The notes beneath the pieces are model-generated. The model was not told the DNA's origin. It did not search any database and was given only the letters and a program-made list of their open reading frames with translations. Below are positions 1 through 5,067 of a stretch of DNA of 10,442 bases, piece by piece. Positions within the stretch are counted from its first letter, which is position 1, and each line of letters opens with the position of its first letter. Both the position numbers and the translations under genes were made by a program. The DNA lies in the NCBI GenBank assembly GCA_002687025.1, contig NYZG01000254.1, forward strand, positions 1-10,442, read 5' to 3'. The DNA comes from Candidatus Poribacteria bacterium (lineage in GTDB: Bacteria; Poribacteria; WGA-4E; GCA-2687025).

Positions 1-83
1 GCCCACTTGTCCAGTTCGGCGGCCCCGGCGTAGGGGACACCGACAGATGCGACCAGGATCAGAGCGCAGCCAAGACGGCGCAT
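1..83 (-). CDS. Partial exported protein, N-terminal 27 codons (signal peptide)
   Basis: The first 27 codons of a gene run out of the left edge. The product starts MRRLGCALILVASV and continues to about AELDKW. It has a positive n-region (two Arg), a hydrophobic stretch at residues 5-17 and a likely signal-peptidase I site after Ala-Gly-Ala near residues 19-22. I chose the ATG at 83 because GGAGG (93-97) lies 9 bases upstream. An in-frame ATG at 92 abuts that GGAGG and is a poorer fit. The mature protein is outside the window, so its function cannot be told beyond export to the periplasm or cell surface. It is co-directional with the cytochrome operon but 342 bases downstream of it, so it is probably a separate transcription unit. 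Confidence 0.7.
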   Translation of the reverse strand, partial: MRRLGCALILVASVGVPYAGAAELDKW

Positions 84-251
84 GGCGGACATCCTCCACT
101 CAGTCTTAGCGATGTTCGCGTAGCCGCAGGCGGCCGTCCCCGTCCTCACAATGCAGGTCCGACCGACCCGTGCGAAGGGGGAGGCCGCCCAAGCCTCACG
201 GCCCTCCGAGCCGTACGCCTCTGGATTCTACCGTCGTGCCGTGCGGGTCGG

Positions 252-273
252 CGAGACTCGACCCCTAGTCTCG
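252..273. repeat. Perfect 7-bp hairpin
   Basis: CGAGACT (252-258) pairs perfectly with AGTCTCG (267-273) across an 8-base loop. No T-run follows on either strand, so an intrinsic terminator is not supported. It overlaps by two bases the left arm of the larger inverted repeat at 272-339, so the two folds compete. Confidence 0.5.
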
Positions 274-339
274 GCCCGTCGGACTGAGAAGACAAGCGCT
301 TGCGATGTCCTGTTTGCTCGGGCGCCGCCCGACGGGCCG
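272..339. repeat. 11-bp perfect inverted repeat enclosing a 6-bp hairpin
   Basis: CGGCCCGTCGG (272-282) is the exact reverse complement of CCGACGGGCCG (329-339), with 46 bases between. Inside lies the palindrome AAGCGCTT. A second hairpin, TCGGGC (318-323) with GCCCGA (327-332) and a 3-base loop, overlaps the right arm and is mutually exclusive with the long stem. The element lies about 90-150 bases beyond the octaheme stop on its transcribed strand, so it could be a 3' processing or termination structure. It lacks a U-tract. Confidence 0.5.
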
Positions 340-425
340 TGGAATGCGCGAGTAGCAGGCCGGGCCTGCGCGCCAGTCTGCGCCCTGCCATGCCTCGTGC
401 TCTCAGGCACACGCCGCGCGTTTCG

Positions 426-2609
426 CTAGCGCGAGTGGGCCAGGCTTTGCTCCACCATCGCTTCCAGCTCTGGCAGGCGCTCGAGATCGGCGACTCGCTC
501 TGGCGGATAGCCGAGGGCGTCGAAGTCCATCACGCCGTCGGGCGCGTGGCACTCGGCGCATTGGCGGCCGTCGCGCTGTATGCCGTGGTTCACCATGAGC
601 GTTGCCGTCTGGCGCATCCAATGCGGCTCGACGTCCACCAGCTCGCCGCCCTGTAGCGGATACGCGGTCTTCCACTCGTCGACGCCGAAGTACGCCATGA
701 ACTCGTCCATCATGTACGCCTTGAAGGGGAACTCGTACATCCGACGTATGATCGGGTTCTTGACTGCCTCATTCACGGCGTCCGTCGGATTCCCCGTCTC
801 GTAGTAGGTCGCGTAGTCGAAGGGCAGGATCATCGCCCCGAACGGCCCCTCGTTGGCCATGTGCTCGTACATGCGCGCGTTGAGGAGCTTGAAGGGGGTG
901 ATCTTGCTCTCGCCCATCGCCATGAGCGGACGGAGCTTCTCCTCGATGACCTTCACGCGTTTCTCGACGCCCTTCGGCGGGAGGGCGCTCAGCGTGTCGG
1001 TCAGTTCGTCGATGTACGCGTCTACATCGAACTCGTGGGTCTTGGTCATCTCCTCCAACGCGGGCTTCAGCGCCTCGCGCATGGCGTCTGGGTCGAGCGT
1101 GACGAGCCGCTCCATCAGCGGGTTGTATCCGTCTGGACTCACGGGGTTCGTGCCGAGGGCGTTCGCCAGGAACGTGCCGGCGCCGTTGAACCAGAAGAAG
1201 TCGAAGCCCTGCCCGACCTCGCCGCTGCGCAGGATGTCGGTCGGCGTGTAGACGCCCTCCTCGGCGTTCCACACGGGCTTGGTCCAGTCGCGCAGGACGA
1301 CGTTGAGGGGTTCCAGCTCCTTGATGTGGCACGTCTCGCACGCCAGCCGGGCGATGTGCCCGTTCAGCATCACGCGCTGCGTGCCTTCCGTGTGCGGGGC
1401 GGTGGTGTGGCAGTTCTCGCACGCCACCTCGACGCCCGGGAGGTCGTTCGCGACGAGGTCCGTGCCCTTCGTCCCGCGCGGTATCTTGTGGCCGACGGGC
1501 GTGTGGCAGTCGGTGCACTGCAGGCCGGCGGCGTAGTGTACGTCGGCCTCGGGGCTGAACGGGTTCGCGCGCTTCGCCCCGGCGTGGAGCAGGCGCGGGT
1601 TCTCGTAGCCGAGGGCCTCGGCCGCCTTGTTGTGCTCGTACGTGTCCCCGCCCATGTTGTGCTGATGGCAGAGGAGGCAGTTCTCGTTGTCGGGCAGCGT
1701 GACCGCCATCGCGGCTTTCATCGAGCGATCCTGATTCCAGCGCGTGCCTACCTCGTCCTCGATGACGTGCCTGTAGTTCATGTCGTACGCCTGCGAATGG
1801 CATATCAGGCAGTCGACGCCGTCCTTGGCGACATCCGGCACATCGCCAAAGGGCATCATCTTCTCGGTCGCGGGATGGTAGCCGCCGCCTATGTGGCACT
1901 GGCCGCAGCCCTCGCTGCGCATGACCGTCTTCCCGTGGGCGCTCTCGGGCTTCGTCTCGATGAGCTCCGCCCAACCGGTCCATGAGAAGCTGCCGGGGAT
2001 ACCGCAAGCGCGGTCGATCTTGCCGACGGGGATGGGACGCGTGCCCTCCGCGTTCACTTCGCGGCCGTCGTAGCCGTAGGTCGAGAAGCCGGCCGCGGTC
2101 CTCTGGAAGGTGAAGTGGACGGAATCGAGGACGTCCTCGAGTGTATCGACCTCCACCGTCTCGCCGTCGGGCGTGTGGACGGTCATCGTCGAGTGGCACT
2201 CGAGGCAGGTCGCCGGTCCCTCGTATCTGCGGACGCCCGCGTCTCGGAGGTATTCGATGTGCCTGAGGTCCGTGTCCCGCCGAAACGACGGGGTCTTCAT
2301 GAGGATGTCGGTCTTGACCTTACGCGTGAATTCGCTCTTCTCGTCGGCCGTGACGCGACTCGCGGCGACGAAACGCGTGTCGTACGTGAGCCTGTCCGCG
2401 ATGGCCTCGAACTCCGCGTCGCTTATGGCGACGCTCGAAGCGTAGGTGAGTGCGCCGTTCCTGACGCCCGTGTACGCCTCGAAGAGCTTCGGATAGCCGA
2501 CGACATAGAACACAGCGCCCAGGATGACGGCCGTGACGACGGCGACGCCTATCCTGCCCGTGCGCGTGCCGAGGGCCCTTCTCGCCGCGCGGATGGAGCG
2601 TACTCTCAT
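426..2609 (-). CDS. Octaheme c-type cytochrome, tetrathionate reductase (OTR)-like family
   Basis: This 727-residue protein has one N-terminal membrane anchor (about residues 19-39), so the body should lie in the periplasm. Eight CXXCH heme sites start at Cys135, 235, 267, 311, 365, 397, 424 and 684. The pattern recalls the octaheme tetrathionate reductase family: a VDCLICH heme, a glycine-rich stretch after heme 4 (MGGDTYEH), DVHYAAGLQCTDCH, HKIPRG, and a last heme followed by DFDALGY. In Shewanella that enzyme reduces tetrathionate and also acts on nitrite and hydroxylamine; the substrate here is unknown. Hemes 7 and 8 are separated by about 255 residues. The start at 2609 has GAGGGA 8 bases upstream and overlaps the cytochrome b stop in ATGA. 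The frame happens to stay open for 223 more codons upstream, but that stretch reads as Arg/Pro-rich noise over the cytochrome b gene. Family is fairly secure; the reaction is inferred. Confidence 0.88.
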   Translation of the reverse strand: MRVRSIRAARRALGTRTGRIGVAVVTAVILGAVFYVVGYPKLFEAYTGVRNGALTYASSVAISDAEFEAIADRLTYDTRFVAASRVTADEKSEFTRKVKTDILMKTPSFRRDTDLRHIEYLRDAGVRRYEGPATCLECHSTMTVHTPDGETVEVDTLEDVLDSVHFTFQRTAAGFSTYGYDGREVNAEGTRPIPVGKIDRACGIPGSFSWTGWAELIETKPESAHGKTVMRSEGCGQCHIGGGYHPATEKMMPFGDVPDVAKDGVDCLICHSQAYDMNYRHVIEDEVGTRWNQDRSMKAAMAVTLPDNENCLLCHQHNMGGDTYEHNKAAEALGYENPRLLHAGAKRANPFSPEADVHYAAGLQCTDCHTPVGHKIPRGTKGTDLVANDLPGVEVACENCHTTAPHTEGTQRVMLNGHIARLACETCHIKELEPLNVVLRDWTKPVWNAEEGVYTPTDILRSGEVGQGFDFFWFNGAGTFLANALGTNPVSPDGYNPLMERLVTLDPDAMREALKPALEEMTKTHEFDVDAYIDELTDTLSALPPKGVEKRVKVIEEKLRPLMAMGESKITPFKLLNARMYEHMANEGPFGAMILPFDYATYYETGNPTDAVNEAVKNPIIRRMYEFPFKAYMMDEFMAYFGVDEWKTAYPLQGGELVDVEPHWMRQTATLMVNHGIQRDGRQCAECHAPDGVMDFDALGYPPERVADLERLPELEAMVEQSLAHSR

Positions 2610-3238
2610 TGTCCATGTCCCTCGTGCGGCTCGTGCCATCCGGTGATCATGCCGCGCGCGCCGGACAGAATCGACGCGCCCATGGTCGCCAGGTAGACGT
2701 GCCCGAGAAAGAAAAGTGTCAGAAGGAAGGCGACGACCGAGTGCGCCACGGCCACCGGCCAGACGCCACCCGCTCCTAGCACGCGCTCGGGCGCGGCCTG
2801 GGGGAACAGCAGGAGCAGGCCGGTGGCGATCAGAAGCGGCAATGCGACGCCCATCACCACGAGATATGTCATCTGCTGAAGGGGGTTGAAACGGCGCGAC
2901 GGCGTCACCTGGAACGGATGCGCTTCGCCCCGGAAGACGCCCCATAGGTAATATGCCCCCTGCCGGCGCATGCGATCCAGCAAGCGGGTCGTGTCCGGCG
3001 CGTACTGACGCCAGCCACCCCTCAGGACGTTCCCGCCGACGAAGGCGACGTATAGGGCCGCCAGCGCGATGCCCGCCACGTTGTGCAGCGAGCGCGCGAT
3101 GCGGAACGGAATCCACGGGAACGACGGGTCGGCGTAGTGCAGGCTGACGCCCGACACGATGAGCGCGACGAATAGCGCGGCGTTCGACCAATGCCACGCG
3201 CGCAGCCAGAAGGGATAGAGCCGTATTCGTCGGTTCAT
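2606..3238 (-). CDS. Di-heme cytochrome b561-type membrane subunit (FdnI/PhsC-like)
   Basis: This is a 210-residue integral membrane protein with four predicted helices at about residues 17-36, 51-72, 122-146 and 160-186. Candidate heme b ligands are His16 (RAWHW), His52, His166 and His180. The last two are 14 residues apart in helix 4, the same spacing as His155/His169 in formate dehydrogenase N gamma subunit. By that comparison His52/His166 would hold the periplasmic-side heme and His16/His180 the cytoplasmic-side heme. RFNPLQQMTYLVVM before helix 3 is typical of the family. The likely role is oxidising menaquinol and passing electrons to the multiheme partners. The start at 3238 was chosen because AGGAAGG lies 7 bases upstream and the ATG overlaps the preceding stop as ATGA; an in-frame ATG 27 bases earlier lies inside the upstream gene. 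The 3' end overlaps the octaheme start in the same way, implying translational coupling through the operon. Confidence 0.88.
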   Translation of the reverse strand: MNRRIRLYPFWLRAWHWSNAALFVALIVSGVSLHYADPSFPWIPFRIARSLHNVAGIALAALYVAFVGGNVLRGGWRQYAPDTTRLLDRMRRQGAYYLWGVFRGEAHPFQVTPSRRFNPLQQMTYLVVMGVALPLLIATGLLLLFPQAAPERVLGAGGVWPVAVAHSVVAFLLTLFFLGHVYLATMGASILSGARGMITGWHEPHEGHGQ

Positions 3239-4176
3239 CTTCCGGCCTTCCTGGTCGCGCGCCATCGCGCCGCGGCATGCGCGGCGATGAGGGTTAGGGC
3301 CGCCACGAAGGCGGCCACGCTCGCACGATCCAACGCGACGTTCCTCGTCATGCCGATGATGTACGCGTCGTTGAAGACGGTCGCGTTGATGAAGCCGGCG
3401 CGTGTGCGCTCCTCGCGGACGCGATGACGGTACAGCTTCGTCAGAAGGGCGGAGTCGGCCGTGTGACAGTCTACGCAGGCACGCCGCGCATCCTCGGCGG
3501 CGAGTATCTCGTGCGAGGCCGCCGGGTCATCAGGGGTGTGGCAGTCCAAGCAGCGGACGTGACGTCGGTGCAGCGACGCGTTCGGCAGCCACGCGTGCGC
3601 GACATCCAACGCCGTCGGCGCCAGCGCGGCCATACCTACCGTCTCCGTCGACTGGTGGCAGTTGAGGCAGATCGCGTTCGAGTCCAGCACGACATCCGCG
3701 ACCTGGTCGCGGTCACGGGCGATGTCGAACGCGTGCGCGTCGTGACAGTCGAAGCAGGTGAACGCGTCGCCGTGTCTAGTCACGTGCACGCTGCGCGCGA
3801 ACGACTCGCCGACCTCGTCCAGCTTGAATCTCGCCAGGCGCTCGTCGTCGGTGTGACAGTCGAGGCAGTGGAGGTCTTCGTCGCGAACGGCGTCGGCGTG
3901 GGGGTAGTCGCCGTATTGCGCCTTGTGGCAGGCGACACAGTCCAGATCGGCGTGGTTGGACGTGCTGTACGCGTCGGCATCGACGTGCAGCGACACGACG
4001 GCCCCCGACGCTCTGTCCTGATACCCGAGCGTCGACATGCCGTGACAGCGCACGCACTCGGGCGCCGGCTCCGCGAGCGCCGGCGCCGCGGCTAGAAGGG
4101 CGAACGCACCGGCCACGCATGGAGCTATCGCCCATCGGCGCGGCCGTCGGATCGCGTGCGGCGTCTTGGCAGACAT
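3235..4176 (-). CDS. Heptaheme cytochrome c3-type protein with C-terminal membrane anchor
   Basis: The product is 313 residues. A signal peptide (RRPRRW, then a hydrophobic stretch ending APALA|EP, cleavage near residue 35) precedes seven CXXCH sites starting at Cys41, 80, 104, 141, 170, 209 and 234. Extra histidines (for example His64, 75, 93, 131, 135, 203, 206) could be distal ligands, giving bis-His hemes as in cytochrome c3/NapC-type electron carriers. The C-terminus has a conserved-looking RAGFINATVFNDAYIIGMTRN segment and one helix (about 286-303), so the protein hangs on the periplasmic face of the inner membrane. It is the first gene of the operon and most likely relays electrons from the cytochrome b to the octaheme protein. 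The start is uncertain: 4176 gives the cleanest signal peptide, but the ribosome site is weak (GGATGGG about 8-9 bases upstream), and in-frame ATGs at 4188 and 4209 are alternatives. No sigma-70 promoter stands out upstream. Confidence 0.85.
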   Translation of the reverse strand: MSAKTPHAIRRPRRWAIAPCVAGAFALLAAAPALAEPAPECVRCHGMSTLGYQDRASGAVVSLHVDADAYSTSNHADLDCVACHKAQYGDYPHADAVRDEDLHCLDCHTDDERLARFKLDEVGESFARSVHVTRHGDAFTCFDCHDAHAFDIARDRDQVADVVLDSNAICLNCHQSTETVGMAALAPTALDVAHAWLPNASLHRRHVRCLDCHTPDDPAASHEILAAEDARRACVDCHTADSALLTKLYRHRVREERTRAGFINATVFNDAYIIGMTRNVALDRASVAAFVAALTLIAAHAAARWRATRKAGR

Positions 4177-4315
4177 CGTATCGCCCATCCAGAGCGCGAC
4201 AGTATTCAATCGATAGCTTGAGATACGCCCATGTGCAAGGGCGATTCCGCAGCTGTTCGCGGGTCACGGGTCGCGGACTAGCGGCCGCCCTGTCGTCGCG
4301 TATCGGCGAGGAGGC

Positions 4316-4355
4316 CGGGCCCCTTCGACGCGCAATCGCGTGCGCGCCGGGCCCG
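4316..4355. repeat. Nested hairpin, 7-bp outer and 5-bp inner stem
   Basis: CGGGCCC (4316-4322) pairs with GGGCCCG (4349-4355). Within the loop ACGCG (4328-4332) pairs with CGCGT (4337-4341) around CAAT. On the plus strand a modestly T-rich stretch follows (GTTGAATTGCGG), but no gene reads into it from the left. It lies about 140-180 bases upstream of the heptaheme start. Confidence 0.45.
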
Positions 4356-4377
4356 TTGAATTGCGGTTAGTCTGAAT

Positions 4378-4397
4378 TCGGCGCCCACAGGCGCCGA
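4378..4397. repeat. Perfect 8-bp hairpin with 4-base loop
   Basis: TCGGCGCC (4378-4385) and GGCGCCGA (4390-4397) are perfect reverse complements around a CACA loop. A further 4-bp stem, GGCC 4400-4403 with GGCC 4409-4412, follows at once. Such a compact stem in a divergent gap may be a leader structure, an extragenic palindrome or a roadblock. No T-run follows on either strand. Confidence 0.5.
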
Positions 4398-4604
4398 TCG
4401 GCCAGCGCGGCCACAGACGGGGGATGTGTGCGTGCTGCGCGTGCCATTGCGTCCAAAGCACAGCCGCGTCTATGCGCTCACTGGCTGCGGCCCGTGAGCG
4501 CCTTCGGCGGCGCGTTCAGCGGCGACTGTGGGCGAGCCATATCGGTCTTACGCCGTGCGCAATCCGGGCTACTACTTGAGCAAAGGAGACGTTGTAGGAT
4601 ATCT

Positions 4605-4612
4605 GGAAGGAG
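4605..4612 (+). promoter_or_regulatory. Strong ribosome binding site that sets the start of the small membrane protein
   Basis: GGAAGGAG lies 7 bases before the ATG at 4620 and is the best-spaced Shine-Dalgarno match in the window. It decides this start against in-frame upstream alternatives, whose extra residues are Arg/Cys-rich and look non-coding. Confidence 0.7.
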
Positions 4613-4619
4613 CCACAGC

Positions 4620-4868
4620 ATGGCTACACGACCCCAGACCCAGAAATCCGCCCCAATGGCCAGCCTGGTTACCGCCGCCGTGCTGACCATCATTCCCGCA
4701 TCCGCCGCCGGCATACTCGTCGGCTCAGCAGCCATCGGCGGCGCGCCGAACATGCTGGACCGATTCGTTCACCCCAACTTCTGGCCGAGCTTCGCGGCAG
4801 CCTTCGTGGTGACGGAGATCGTCGGCCTCATCGTCGGCTACAGAATGGACGTCGGTCGCAAGAGATGA
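4620..4868 (+). CDS. Small two-helix membrane protein, unknown
   Basis: I do not recognise this 82-residue protein. A short polar N-terminus (MATRPQTQKSAPM) is followed by a hydrophobic Ala/Ile/Val segment at about 14-37, a loop with GGAPNMLDRFVHPNFWP (40-56), a second hydrophobic segment at about 57-75, and a basic tail (YRMDVGRKR). It is therefore probably an inner-membrane hairpin protein with its C-terminus in the cytoplasm by the positive-inside rule. The ATG has a strong ribosome site (GGAAGGAG, 7 bases). It stands alone, with a hairpin between it and the large membrane protein gene downstream on the same strand. It could be an accessory subunit of that protein, but nothing shows this directly. 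Confidence 0.65.
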   Translation: MATRPQTQKSAPMASLVTAAVLTIIPASAAGILVGSAAIGGAPNMLDRFVHPNFWPSFAAAFVVTEIVGLIVGYRMDVGRKR

Positions 4869-4908
4869 CCTTTCGCATCGTCGGCTACCCAACGCACAGA
4901 TCGTGAAC

Positions 4909-4932
4909 AGGGCCTCGCTCCGGCGGGGCCCT
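4909..4932 (+). terminator. 10-bp hairpin with UCCG tetraloop, possible terminator
   Basis: AGGGCC (4909-4914) pairs with GGCCCT (4927-4932), and the inner bases TCGC (4915-4918) pair with GCGG (4923-4926) through one T-G wobble. That leaves a TCCG loop closed by C-G. C(UNCG)G loops are unusually stable in RNA. It begins 40 bases after the stop of the small membrane protein, a usual place for a terminator. The following bases (CGTCCCGTCC) are not a U-tract, so termination may be weak, factor-dependent, or the stem may instead protect the 3' end. Confidence 0.5.
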
Positions 4933-4980
4933 CGTCCCGTCCAGGCGTCACGCGCTCGCGCCTCGCGGTTTCCCACCTGA

Positions 4981-5010
4981 TTGACATGCCGGGCCGGTTG
5001 TTGTCACGAT
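4981..5010 (+). promoter_or_regulatory. Possible sigma-70 promoter for the DUF6785-type gene
   Basis: A perfect -35 TTGACA (4981-4986) is followed after 18 bases by CACGAT (5005-5010). This matches TATAAT at 3/6 but includes the key A2 and T6. Transcription would begin near 5017, about 50 bases before the ATG. The -10 is weak, so this is tentative. Confidence 0.35.
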
Positions 5011-5067
5011 AGGCGCAGGCGTCGGGCCTCTCCAATCAGCCGACCGACACCTCACCTGTGGAGCCGA

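Larger units (their letters stand above)
84..425. other. Intergenic gap rich in inverted repeats
   Basis: I found no convincing gene in this 342-base gap; the short open frames in it look like GC-rich noise. It must hold the 3' end of the cytochrome operon and the promoter of the exported protein at the left edge. The minus strand carries TAGAAT at 225-230, which resembles a -10 box, but no matching -35 box sits 16-18 bases upstream. Several inverted repeats at 252-339 are listed separately. A weak 5-bp hairpin (TGCCT 391-395 with AGGCA 405-409) just after the octaheme stop has no U-tract. Confidence 0.6.
4177..4619. other. Divergent intergenic region with tandem hairpins
   Basis: This 443-base gap separates the divergently transcribed cytochrome operon and small membrane protein gene. 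I saw no supportable gene in it and no near-consensus sigma-70 promoter on either strand. The best minus-strand candidate (TTGCAC, 17 bases, TATCGA, about 100-60 bases from the start) matches only 3/6 and 3/6. No FNR-type site (TTGAT, 4 bases, ATCAA) was seen. Three hairpins lie in tandem at 4316-4412 and are listed separately. Confidence 0.6.

Noticed and set aside
253..272. T-loop-like minus-strand sequence GGGGTCGAGTCTC suggesting a tRNA 3' half.
   Set aside because: No matching acceptor, D or anticodon arms could be drawn upstream.
861..1985. Long antisense open frame (374 codons) over the octaheme gene.
   Set aside because: It is Val/Arg/Leu repeat-like without motifs, a mirror of the GC-biased heme protein; the sense strand has eight CXXCH sites.
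2610..3278. A 223-codon upstream extension of the octaheme frame, giving a 950-residue protein.
   Set aside because: It lies over the cytochrome b gene in another frame and is Arg/Pro/Ala-rich with no domain. The ATG at 2609 has a ribosome site and ATGA coupling.
4206..4221. TCAA, 8 bases, TTGA inverted repeat as an FNR/CRP-type operator for the cytochrome operon.
   Set aside because: The half-sites point the wrong way for TTGAT-N4-ATCAA and only 4 bp match.
3776..4267. Minus-strand frame overlapping the start of the heptaheme gene.
   Set aside because: Its downstream part is a shifted reading of the heme protein and is Arg-rich; there is no support for a separate product.
4576..4602. TTGAGC ... 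GGATAT as a promoter of the small membrane protein.
   Set aside because: The spacer is only 15 bases and the start would fall inside the ribosome site.
4981..5067. A 29-codon TTG-initiated N-terminal extension of the DUF6785-type protein.
   Set aside because: The TTG is part of a perfect TTGACA box, the residues are Cys/Arg-rich, and the family fold begins after the ATG at 5068, which has TGGAG upstream.
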